A stretch of DNA of 6,112 nucleotides from Gallionella sp. (lineage in GTDB: Bacteria > Pseudomonadota > Gammaproteobacteria > Burkholderiales > Gallionellaceae). The notes beneath the pieces are model-generated. The model was not told the origin of the DNA and ran no database searches. It saw nothing but the letters and a program-made list of their open reading frames with translations. Both the position numbers and the translations under genes were made by a program. The stretch is taken from NCBI GenBank assembly GCA_030690245.1, contig JAUYGW010000158.1:1-6112 (forward strand). The letters run 5' to 3'. This document shows positions 1 through 6,112 of the stretch, piece after piece. The first letter of the stretch is position 1. Each line of letters begins with the position of its first letter.

Positions 1-2
1 TC

Positions 3-16
3 TCCACTTTCCACTT
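3..16 (-). repeat. Two tandem AAGTGGA heptamers just after the ilvC stop
   Basis: Reading leftward from the ilvC TAG, one G is followed by AAGTGGA AAGTGGA (16-10 and 9-3) and then GA at the window edge. This may be the beginning of a longer seven-base-period array beyond the window, or a chance duplication. Its core differs from the GTAGC repeat upstream of ilvC. Confidence 0.4.
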
Positions 17-17
17 C

Positions 18-1045
<1,028 letters not shown>

Positions 1046-1131
1046 AAAAAAATAAAAAATTAGCTTGTAGCTCGTAGCCGGTAGCAAGTAGCTTTGGGTG
1101 GCTACATGCTACCAGCTACAGGCTACTGGCT
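1046..1131 (-). terminator. Heptamer-repeat hairpin plus T-tract between ilvH and ilvC (possible internal terminator/attenuator)
   Basis: Two 31-base arms (1062-1092 and 1101-1131) around an 8-base loop match as an inverted repeat at 25 of 31 positions. In leftward RNA two of the six mismatches become G-U pairs, so about 27 of 31 positions can pair. The stem starts on the last base of the ilvH stop codon. Two bases past its base comes a run of six T, one A and seven T (1059-1046), the layout of a Rho-independent terminator. It stands only about 12 bases before the ilvC start codon, so it is best read as a partial terminator or attenuator, or as an RNA-stability element setting the ilvIH to ilvC ratio. 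Termination itself is inferred. The structure is directly visible. Confidence 0.6.
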
Positions 1132-1133
1132 CA
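1060..1133. repeat. Seven-base-period repeat GTAGCNN, four units inverted against four
   Basis: GTAGC occurs at 1067, 1074, 1081 and 1088, each exactly seven bases apart, with a degenerate TTAGC at 1060. Its complement GCTAC occurs at 1101, 1108, 1115 and 1122, again every seven bases, with a degenerate GCTCA at 1129 that contains the ilvH stop codon. The two bases between cores vary (such as TC, CG, AA, AT, CA, TG), so the core is kept while the spacers drift. This is a short tandem heptamer array turned back on itself. It resembles small dispersed intergenic repeats, but membership of a genome-wide family cannot be judged from one copy. Confidence 0.85.
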
Positions 1134-1622
1134 CAATTTCAAAATCCGTTCGCCACGCCCGATGCCGGAGGCGCCGGTGCGCACCGTTTCCAGAATCAGG
1201 TCGCGGCCGATCTTTTCCAGAAGGCTGTCCAATTCGGCGCATGAACCGGTCAACTCGATCGTGTAGGTATGGTCAGTCGCATCGATAATGCGTCCGTGAA
1301 AAGCATCCGCCATATGCTTCAATTCTTCGCGCGCATCGCCTTCGGCACGCACCTTGACCAGCATCAGTTCGCGCTCGAGATGCTCGCCTTCGCTCAAGTC
1401 GATCATCGCCGCGACATCCACCAGCTTGTTGAGCTGCTTGTTGATCTGCTCGATGATCGCATCCGACCCGCTGGTGACGATGGTCATACGCGACAGGGTC
1501 GGATCTTCGGTCGGAGCCACCGACAGCGATTCGATGTTGTAGCCGCGTGCCGAGAACAGCCCCGCCACGCGCGACAATGCGCCCGCCTCGTTTTCCATCA
1601 GCAGGGAGATAATATGTCTCAT
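1131..1622 (-). CDS. ilvH: Acetolactate synthase small (regulatory) subunit
   Basis: This is the regulatory subunit of acetohydroxyacid synthase. It binds the IlvI catalytic subunit, raises its activity and confers valine feedback inhibition. The product is 163 residues, the same length as E. coli IlvH. An N-terminal ACT domain (about residues 3-76) begins MRHIISLLMENEAGALSRV. N11, G14, S17 and N29 stand at the positions tied to valine binding or feedback resistance in E. coli IlvH, so the enzyme is predicted to be valine-sensitive. The C-terminal domain (about 80-163) contains ERELMLVKV and ends RGERILKL. The open frame continues upstream, but the ATG at 1622 is chosen because it shares one base with the ilvI stop (TGATG), has GGAGGAG five bases upstream (1628-1634), and starts exactly where family members start. 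Translational coupling to ilvI is likely. The stop codon runs into the heptamer hairpin. Confidence 0.97.
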   Translation of the reverse strand: MRHIISLLMENEAGALSRVAGLFSARGYNIESLSVAPTEDPTLSRMTIVTSGSDAIIEQINKQLNKLVDVAAMIDLSEGEHLERELMLVKVRAEGDAREELKHMADAFHGRIIDATDHTYTIELTGSCAELDSLLEKIGRDLILETVRTGASGIGRGERILKL

Positions 1623-3331
1623 CAAAGCTCCTCCGCCAGAATGATTTCCGACAAGCCTCGTCCGCCTGGAACCATCGGATAGACGTTTTCCGTCGGGTCG
1701 GTCCTGAAGTCCATGAACACCAGGTCGTGCTTGCGCGCGAATGCCTCTTTCAACGCCGGTTCGACATCCGCGGGTTTTTCGATGCGCATCCCGACATGCC
1801 CGTAGGCCTCGGCCAGCTTGACGAAATCCGGCAGCGCGTTCATGTAAGTCTCGGAATAGCGGTTGCAATGGAAGAACTCCTGCCATTGCCGCACCATACC
1901 CAGATAGCCGTTATTGAGTGCGACAATCTTGATTGGCAGACGGAATTGCTTGCAGGTGGACAGCTCCTGGATGTTCATCTGGATGCTGCCCTCGCCCGTC
2001 ACACAGGCCACCGTTGCACCGGGATTGACCATCTGCACGCCCATTGCCGCCGGCAAGCCGAAGCCCATCGTGCCCAGGCCGCCGGAAGTGACCCAGCGGC
2101 GCGGCTTATCGAACTTGTAATACTGCGCCGTCCACATCTGGTGCTGCCCGACGTCGGTCGTGATGAATGCATCGCCGCCGGTGATTTCATGCAGCTTCTC
2201 GATCACGAATTGCGGCTTGATGATTTCGGAGGAATTCTTGTAACGCAACCCGCCGCCGACGGCGCGCCACTCGTTCACCTGCTTCCACCATGCAGCCATA
2301 TCCGCTGCGCCGGGCCTCTGCACGTTGCCGCGCAACACCTCCAGCAATTCATCGAGTACCAGTTTCACGTCGCCGACGATGGGCAGATCCACCTTGACGC
2401 GCTTGGCAATCGAAGAGGGGTCGATGTCGATGTGGATGATCTTGCGCGGCACTTCGGCAAAGTGCTCGACGTTGCCGATCACGCGGTCGTCGAAGCGCGC
2501 GCCTACCGCCAGCAGCACATCGCAATGCTGCATCGCCATGTTCGCTTCATAGGTGCCGTGCATCCCGAGCATCCCGACAAAATGTTTGTCGCTGGCAGGA
2601 AAACCGCCCAGCCCCATCAGCGTGTTGTTGCAGGGAAAGTCCAGTAGACGCACCAGGTCGGTCAACTGCGCGGAGGCATCTGACAGCACCACGCCGCCGC
2701 CCGCATAGATCATCGGCCGTTTGGCTTCCAGCAACATCTGCGCCGCGCGTCCGATCTGCCCGCTGTCGCCCTTGCCCGCCGGATGATAGGAGCGGATCGT
2801 CACGCTGGCCGGGTATTCGAAATTGGTTCTATGGTTGGAGACATCCTTGGGGATATCCACCAGCACCGGGCCGGGGCGGCCCGACTTGGCGAGATAAAAC
2901 GCCTTCTTGATGGTCGAGGCGATGTCCTTTACGTCCTTGACTAGGAAATTGTGCTTCACGCAAGGGCGGGTAATGCCCACCGCATCGACTTCCTGAAAGG
3001 CATCTTCGCCGATCGCACCGGTCGGCACCTGGCCGCTGATGACGACCATCGGCGTGGAATCCATGTAAGCGGTCGCGATGCCGGTCACGGCATTGGTCAG
3101 CCCCGGCCCGGAGGTGACGAGCGCCACACCTACCTTGTCGGAAGACCGCGCATAGCCGTCGGCCGCATGCACCGCCGCCTGTTCGTGGCGCACCAGCACA
3201 TGCTTGACCTTATCCTGCTTGAACAGTTCGTCATAAATGAACAATACCGCCCCGCCTGGATAGCCAAACACATATTCGACCTGCTCCTCCTGCAAACAAC
3301 GGATCAGTATCTCCGCGCCGGTCAACTCCAT
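1622..3331 (-). CDS. ilvI: Acetolactate synthase large (catalytic) subunit
   Basis: This thiamine diphosphate-, FAD- and Mg2+-dependent enzyme condenses two pyruvates to acetolactate, or pyruvate with 2-ketobutyrate to acetohydroxybutyrate, the first committed step of branched-chain amino acid synthesis. From the ATG it has 569 residues. The N-terminal domain has FGYPGGAV (22-29) and the catalytic glutamate E50 in VRHEQAAVHAADGYAR. A central FAD-associated domain contains MLGMHGTYEANMAM and RFDDRV. The C-terminal domain has SGGLGTMGFGLPAAMG and the cofactor/Mg motif, here GEGS (446-449) with NN at 473-474. Overall similarity to E. coli IlvI is high (DVGQHQMWTAQYY, LPDFVKLAEAYGHVG). An in-frame GTG at 3340 would add three residues; the ATG at 3331 is preferred because of GGGGTG six bases upstream and family alignment. 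It is the first gene of the operon, transcribed from the divergent intergenic promoter. Confidence 0.97.
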   Translation of the reverse strand: MELTGAEILIRCLQEEQVEYVFGYPGGAVLFIYDELFKQDKVKHVLVRHEQAAVHAADGYARSSDKVGVALVTSGPGLTNAVTGIATAYMDSTPMVVISGQVPTGAIGEDAFQEVDAVGITRPCVKHNFLVKDVKDIASTIKKAFYLAKSGRPGPVLVDIPKDVSNHRTNFEYPASVTIRSYHPAGKGDSGQIGRAAQMLLEAKRPMIYAGGGVVLSDASAQLTDLVRLLDFPCNNTLMGLGGFPASDKHFVGMLGMHGTYEANMAMQHCDVLLAVGARFDDRVIGNVEHFAEVPRKIIHIDIDPSSIAKRVKVDLPIVGDVKLVLDELLEVLRGNVQRPGAADMAAWWKQVNEWRAVGGGLRYKNSSEIIKPQFVIEKLHEITGGDAFITTDVGQHQMWTAQYYKFDKPRRWVTSGGLGTMGFGLPAAMGVQMVNPGATVACVTGEGSIQMNIQELSTCKQFRLPIKIVALNNGYLGMVRQWQEFFHCNRYSETYMNALPDFVKLAEAYGHVGMRIEKPADVEPALKEAFARKHDLVFMDFRTDPTENVYPMVPGGRGLSEIILAEEL

Positions 3332-3355
3332 CACAAACACCCCATTACAAACACC
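3328..3355 (-). repeat. Tandem 14-bp duplication of the ilvI translation start region
   Basis: Reading leftward, GGTGTTTGTAATGG (3355-3342) is followed at once by GGTGTTTGTGATGG (3341-3328), identical at 13 of 14 bases. The second copy holds the ilvI ATG (3331). The first holds an out-of-frame ATG (3345) with AAGGTG six bases before it. That first ATG opens a four-codon frame, ATG GGG TGT TTG, whose TGA stop overlaps the ilvI start as TGATG. So there are two stacked initiation sites. Whether the first is used is unknown. Confidence 0.8.
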
Positions 3356-3382
3356 TTGGATTTATGCCAAAAAGAACCGCGT

Positions 3383-3411
3383 AAGATAAAGGCTGGCGGC
3401 ATTTTGGTCAA
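3383..3411 (-). promoter_or_regulatory. Sigma70-type promoter of the ilvIHC operon
   Basis: On the minus strand TTGACC (3411-3406, five of six consensus bases) is followed after exactly 17 bases by TATCTT (3388-3383, four of six). Transcription would start near 3376, giving a leader of about 45 bases before the ilvI ATG. That is too short for a classical branched-chain leader-peptide attenuator, and no run of Ile, Val or Leu codons is seen. The -35 box lies inside a palindrome, which suggests control by a DNA-binding protein. Confidence 0.7.
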
Positions 3412-3421
3412 CCTTAATGCC
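3398..3421. promoter_or_regulatory. 24-bp imperfect palindrome over the ilvI -35 box, candidate operator
   Basis: GGCATT (3398-3403) and AATGCC (3416-3421) form perfect 6-bp arms, and inside them GGT (3406-3408) faces ACC (3411-3413), so 18 of 24 positions obey dyad symmetry. The centre falls in the TTGACC -35 element. Extra half-sites lie nearby: ATGCC at 3364-3368 and GGCAT at 3428-3432. A regulator bound here would cover the ilvI promoter. The protein is unknown. Lrp and LysR-type factors control AHAS genes elsewhere, but the site does not clearly match either consensus. Confidence 0.5.
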
Positions 3422-3459
3422 AATAATGGCATCAAACCGGCCGCATCAGGATATTGCCC

Positions 3460-3465
3460 TATAAT
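3460..3465 (+). promoter_or_regulatory. Possible -10 box of the ABC importer operon
   Basis: A perfect TATAAT stands 36 bases before the first permease ATG, followed by the GC-rich TCGCG. Transcription would begin near 3472 and leave a leader of about 30 bases. At a 17-bp spacing the -35 position reads CCGGCC, which is not a match, and there is no TG extension. If real, the promoter is either weak or activator-dependent. No good Shine-Dalgarno sequence is seen before the ATG at 3502. Confidence 0.45.
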
Positions 3466-3501
3466 TCGCGCAACCGTCATCTACCGACCTATAGAAACCC
3501 A

Positions 3502-4479
3502 ATGCTTGCCTACCTGTTGCGCCGCATTCTGTATGCCGTGCCGATCCTGATCGGAGTGAATCTGCTCACCTTCACGCTGTTCTTCGTGGTGAATACACCG
3601 GACGACATGGCGCGCATGCAGCTCGGCATCAAGCGCGTCACGCCCGAAGCCATCGAAAAATGGAAGCAGCAGCGCGGCTACGACAAGCCGTTGCTGGTCA
3701 ACAGCGCGGCCAGCGGCGCAGGCAAGATCACCGACACGATTTTCTGGCAGAAATCCGCCAGCATGTTCGCCTTCGACTTCGGTTACTCGGATGACGGGCG
3801 CAGCATTTCGCGGGAAATCCAGACACGCATGATGCCGAGCCTCGCGATCGCGCTGCCGACTTTCCTGATCGGCCTCGTTGCCTATGTCAGCTTCGCGCTG
3901 CTGATGACGCTGTTCCGCGCCACCGCGCTGGACATCGCGGGGGTGGCATTGTGCGTGCTGCTGATGTCGGTATCCGGCCTGTTCTACATCATCGGCGGGC
4001 AATTTTTGGTGAGCAAGCTGTGGCATCTGGTGCCGATCTCCGGCTACGACGGCGGCATGAACGGCTTCAAGTTCGTGGTGCTGCCGATTCTCATCGGCGT
4101 GGTCAGCGGCATCGGCTCCAGCAGCCGCTGGTATCGCACCATCTTCCTCGAAGAAATCGGCAAGGACTACGTGCGCACCGCGCGCGCCAAGGGCTTGTCC
4201 GAGCTGCGCGTGCTGTTCGCCCATGTGCTGAAGAACGCGATGATCCCGATCCTGACCGGCGTGGTCGTGGTGATCCCGCTGCTGTTCATGGGCAGCCTGC
4301 TCACCGAGTCGTTCTTCGGCATCCCCGGCCTGGGCAGCTACACCATCGACGCGATCAACGCGCAGGATTTCAGCGTGGTGCGCGCGATGGTGTTTCTCGG
4401 CTCGGTGCTGTATATCGCCGGGCTGATCCTGACGGATATTTCCTACACAATAGTCGATCCACGGGTGAGGCTGTCGTGA
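3502..4479 (+). CDS. Peptide/nickel-type ABC importer permease, DppB/YejB-like
   Basis: This is an inner-membrane permease of a Dpp/Opp/Yej-class importer, expected to pair with the next gene product to form the channel. The 325-residue protein starts MLAYLLRRILYAVPILIGVN, the classic DppB-type first membrane segment (about 9-30). A periplasmic loop of about 80 residues follows (TPDDMARMQLGIKRV, then FDFGYSDDG), then further membrane segments at about 113-135, 142-168, 190-206, 250-275 and 295-317. The EAA loop that docks the ATPase is clear from about residue 217: EEIGKDYVRTARAKGLSELR, then H-LKNAMIPI. FFGIPGLGSYTIDAI and the ending DPRVRLS are also typical. The ATG at 3502 is chosen because the DppB-type N-terminus begins there; the longer frame from a TTG at 3454 would run through a candidate promoter. 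Its stop overlaps the next start by four bases (GTGA). Substrate unknown. Confidence 0.92.
   Translation: MLAYLLRRILYAVPILIGVNLLTFTLFFVVNTPDDMARMQLGIKRVTPEAIEKWKQQRGYDKPLLVNSAASGAGKITDTIFWQKSASMFAFDFGYSDDGRSISREIQTRMMPSLAIALPTFLIGLVAYVSFALLMTLFRATALDIAGVALCVLLMSVSGLFYIIGGQFLVSKLWHLVPISGYDGGMNGFKFVVLPILIGVVSGIGSSSRWYRTIFLEEIGKDYVRTARAKGLSELRVLFAHVLKNAMIPILTGVVVVIPLLFMGSLLTESFFGIPGLGSYTIDAINAQDFSVVRAMVFLGSVLYIAGLILTDISYTIVDPRVRLS
4464..4479 (+). promoter_or_regulatory. Shine-Dalgarno and GTGA stop-start overlap deciding the second permease start
   Basis: GGTGAGG (4464-4470) lies five bases before a GTG at 4476 whose first three bases plus A form the overlap with the TGA of the previous gene. 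An in-frame ATG at 4485 would sit 14 bases from the same Shine-Dalgarno sequence, too far for efficient use. The GTG is therefore the favoured start, adding only three residues. Confidence 0.65.
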
Positions 4480-5843
4480 GTTTCATGCCGGTCATTTTAT
4501 GGAGCGATGCGCTGGTATTCCTGCTGCTGGCATCAGGCATCGCGACGGCCTGGTATATACGGCGGCGCGAACATCTGTTGCTGCCGTGGCGGCGCGTCGC
4601 GCAGAGCGCCACGGCGATGGTGTCGCTGCTGGTGCTGTCGCTGTTCCTGCTGGTGGGGCTGCTGGATACATTACATTACCGCGCCGCCCTGCCAAAAACC
4701 AATGGCGGCGAGACGGTGTACTCGCCGGAAGTGCTGAGCGTGTTCGACAAGCTGGTCGAGCCGTTGCGCTTGCAGACCGAGAAAACCTATTCCGCGCCTT
4801 TCGCGCTAACGCTGTATGCGAAAGAAACCATGAGCGATGCGCAGGGCAACGTGTTGCACGATTACCCGCGCCTGCGCTACGGCGGTGTTTATCTGGCAGA
4901 CGTGTCGCAGCGCGATGGCGACGTGCTAAAGCGCGCCTTGCTGGGCGCGCTGGGCGGTCTGCTGGCGGGACTGCTGATTGCGCTGAGCAGCAGACGATGG
5001 CTGGCGCAGCGCAGCCTGCCGCTACGCGCCATGCTGATCGCCACACTGACCCTCGCAGCCCTGACCGGTGCGACGACCTATCTCGCTTCCGCCTATCACG
5101 TGCTCGGCACCGACAAGGTCGGGCAGGACGTGCTGTACCTGGCGCTGAAAAGCATCCGCACCGGCCTGATCATCGGCACGGTGACGACGCTGGTCACGTT
5201 GCCGCTGGCGTTGCTGCTCGGCATCGCGGCGGGCTATTTGCGCGGTTGGGTGGACGACGTGATTCAGTATGTCTACACCGTGCTGAGCTCCATTCCCAGC
5301 GTGCTGCTGATCGCGGCGGCGGGGCTCAAGATGCTGGTGTCCATCGACACGCACCCGCACTGGTTTGAGAACTGCGCAGCGCGCGCCGACCTGCGGCTGG
5401 TGTTCCTGTGCCTGATCCTCGGCGTTACCAGCTGGACCGGGCTGTGCCGCCTGCTGCGCGGCGAGACGCTGAAGCTGCGCGAGCTGGAATACATCCAGGC
5501 GGCGCAATCGTTCGGCGTGTCGTCGTTTCGCATCCTGATGCGCCACATCATGCCCAATGTGATGCACATCATTTTGATCGCGCTGGTGATGGATTTCTCC
5601 GCGCTGGTGCTGGCTGAGGCGGTGCTGTCCTATGTCGGCGTCGGCGTCGATCCGTCGATGATCAGCTTCGGCACGATGATCAACGCGGCCAGGCTGGAGA
5701 TGGGGCGCGAGCCGATGGTGTGGTGGGCGCTGGCGGCGGCGTTCGGCTTCATGCTGGTGCTGGTGCTGGCGGCGAACCTGTTCGCCGACGCGGTGCGCGA
5801 TGCGTTCGATCCGCGCCTGAACCGGACGGAGGGGGGCGCATGA
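4476..5843 (+). CDS. Peptide/nickel-type ABC importer permease, DppC/YejE-like, with extended N-terminus
   Basis: This is the second inner-membrane channel subunit, 455 residues against the roughly 300-340 usual for DppC/YejE. The DppC-type core starts at HVLGTDKVGQDVL (208-220), the counterpart of HPLGTDxxGRDVL, and runs through LRGWVDDVIQYVYTVLSSIPSVLL, an EAA loop from about residue 329 (RGETLKLRELEYIQAAQSFG, then RHIMPN), LSYVGVGVDP, and the ending FADAVRDAFDPRLN, which resembles YejE. Before the core are two membrane segments (about 8-28 and 45-64), a hydrophilic stretch of about 85 residues (65-150, predicted periplasmic), and two more membrane segments (about 152-171 and 184-205). Arginine clusters at 29-31, 39-40 and 173-174 fit the positive-inside rule for this layout. 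A short extra loop (IDTHPHWFENCAARADLR) interrupts the core before the EAA region. Overlapping stop-start junctions on both sides imply tight coupling. The family call is firm; the role of the extension is unknown. Confidence 0.9.
   Translation: MSFMPVILWSDALVFLLLASGIATAWYIRRREHLLLPWRRVAQSATAMVSLLVLSLFLLVGLLDTLHYRAALPKTNGGETVYSPEVLSVFDKLVEPLRLQTEKTYSAPFALTLYAKETMSDAQGNVLHDYPRLRYGGVYLADVSQRDGDVLKRALLGALGGLLAGLLIALSSRRWLAQRSLPLRAMLIATLTLAALTGATTYLASAYHVLGTDKVGQDVLYLALKSIRTGLIIGTVTTLVTLPLALLLGIAAGYLRGWVDDVIQYVYTVLSSIPSVLLIAAAGLKMLVSIDTHPHWFENCAARADLRLVFLCLILGVTSWTGLCRLLRGETLKLRELEYIQAAQSFGVSSFRILMRHIMPNVMHIILIALVMDFSALVLAEAVLSYVGVGVDPSMISFGTMINAARLEMGREPMVWWALAAAFGFMLVLVLAANLFADAVRDAFDPRLNRTEGGA
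5828..5843 (+). promoter_or_regulatory. Strong Shine-Dalgarno and ATGA overlap for the ATPase gene
   Basis: GGAGGGGGG (5828-5836) precedes an ATG at 5840, with GGAGG seven bases from it. The start overlaps the permease stop by four bases (ATGA). This fixes the ATPase start and suggests translational coupling. Confidence 0.8.
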
Positions 5844-6112
5844 GCCTGCTGAAGGTTGAGAATCTGATCACACAGCTGCGCAACGGCACGCGCATCGTGG
5901 ACGATATTTCTTTCGGTATTCTGGCGGGCGAGACCTTCGCGCTGCTCGGCGAATCGGGTTGCGGCAAGTCCATGACCGCGCTGTCGCTGCTGCGCCTGCT
6001 GCCGGACGGCGTGGTGCATGCGGGCGGCACGGCGCAACTGGATGGCATGGAATTGTTCGGTTTGCGCGAACGCGAGATGTGCGGCGTGCGCGGCGGCACG
6101 GCGGCGATGATT
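5840..6112 (+). CDS. ABC importer ATP-binding protein, OppD/DppD/YejF-like (5' part only)
   Basis: This is the cytoplasmic ATPase predicted to power the two upstream permeases. The window holds the first 91 codons and the gene runs off the right edge. The product starts MSLLKVENLITQLRNGTRIV, then DDISFGILAGETFALLGESGCGKSMTA in overall form, with a complete Walker A motif GESGCGKS at residues 37-44. It then shows LSLLRLLPDGVVHAGGTAQLDGMEL, the spacing seen in the oligopeptide-type subfamily. The last visible residues are AAMI, where the family usually continues into the Q-loop (FQEP), so Walker B and the signature motif are off the edge. It may be a single-domain DppD type or a fused two-domain YejF type; the fragment cannot tell them apart. 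Confidence 0.93.
   Translation, partial: MSLLKVENLITQLRNGTRIVDDISFGILAGETFALLGESGCGKSMTALSLLRLLPDGVVHAGGTAQLDGMELFGLREREMCGVRGGTAAMI

Noticed and set aside
1060..1133. CRISPR-like array at the heptamer repeats
   Set aside because: The units are seven bases with two-base spacers and switch orientation in the middle, unlike CRISPR repeats and spacers.
1623..1886. Open reading frame extension upstream of ilvH, giving a 251-residue product
   Set aside because: The extra residues are an out-of-frame reading of the ilvI 3' end. The ATG at 1622 has an ideal Shine-Dalgarno sequence and starts exactly where IlvH proteins start.
1727..2647. 306-residue plus-strand open frame opposite ilvI
   Set aside because: It is antisense to a clearly conserved ilvI gene and rich in His, Arg and Ala, as expected from reverse reading of GC-rich codons. 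No family features or start signals are seen.
3331..3376. Classical leader-peptide attenuator before ilvI
   Set aside because: The predicted leader is only about 45 bases, has no Ile/Val/Leu-rich short frame, and no terminator hairpin was found in it.
2951..3550. 199-residue plus-strand open frame crossing from ilvI through the intergenic region
   Set aside because: It runs antisense to the ilvI 5' end, through its promoter and into the permease start in a different frame. No recognisable domain is present.
3481..4224. 247-residue minus-strand open frame opposite the first permease
   Set aside because: It is an antisense shadow of a well-supported membrane protein gene; its composition (Ala, His, Gln, Asp, Arg-rich) is typical of such artefacts.
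3951..4475. N-terminal extension of the second permease, giving a 630-residue product
   Set aside because: This stretch is an arginine-rich shadow of the first permease gene read in another frame. The GTG at 4476 with GTGA overlap and Shine-Dalgarno sequence is the plausible start.

Overview
The window looks like an ordinary chromosomal stretch of a proteobacterium, probably a betaproteobacterium. This is inferred from GC-rich coding sequence, a class I ketol-acid reductoisomerase, IlvI/IlvH of the enterobacterial AHAS III type, and an ilvI-ilvH-ilvC order common in Betaproteobacteria. A Gallionella/Nitrosomonas-like relative is a guess, not a demonstrated placement. No rRNA, tRNA, CRISPR array, insertion sequence or phage gene is visible.

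The left half (18-3331) is a leftward branched-chain amino acid operon, read ilvI -> ilvH -> ilvC on the minus strand. IlvI and IlvH form acetohydroxyacid synthase and IlvC carries out the next step, so together they make the dihydroxy-acid precursors of valine, leucine and isoleucine. ilvI and ilvH overlap by one base with a strong Shine-Dalgarno sequence. ilvH and ilvC are separated by a 96-base gap filled by a 70-base imperfect palindrome built from a seven-base repeat (GTAGCNN) and followed by a T-rich tract. It looks like an intrinsic terminator or attenuator placed inside the operon.

The divergent intergenic region (about 3332-3501) carries a good sigma70-type promoter for ilvI (TTGACC, 17 bp, TATCTT). 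A 24-bp imperfect palindrome overlaps its -35 box, with further copies of the same GGCAT half-site on both sides. The ilvI start lies in a tandem 14-bp duplication. A TATAAT box facing right may serve the other operon.

The right half (3502-6112) is a rightward operon of a peptide/nickel (Dpp/Opp/Yej-type) ABC importer: a DppB/YejB-like permease, a DppC/YejE-like permease with an unusually long N-terminal part, and the start of an OppD/DppD/YejF-like ATPase cut by the window end. The three genes are coupled by GTGA and ATGA stop-start overlaps. No substrate-binding protein is in the window, so the substrate cannot be assigned.

I see no wholly new system. The points most worth checking are the heptamer-built hairpin inside the ilv operon, the palindrome at the ilvI promoter, the duplicated ilvI translation start and the extended DppC-like permease.
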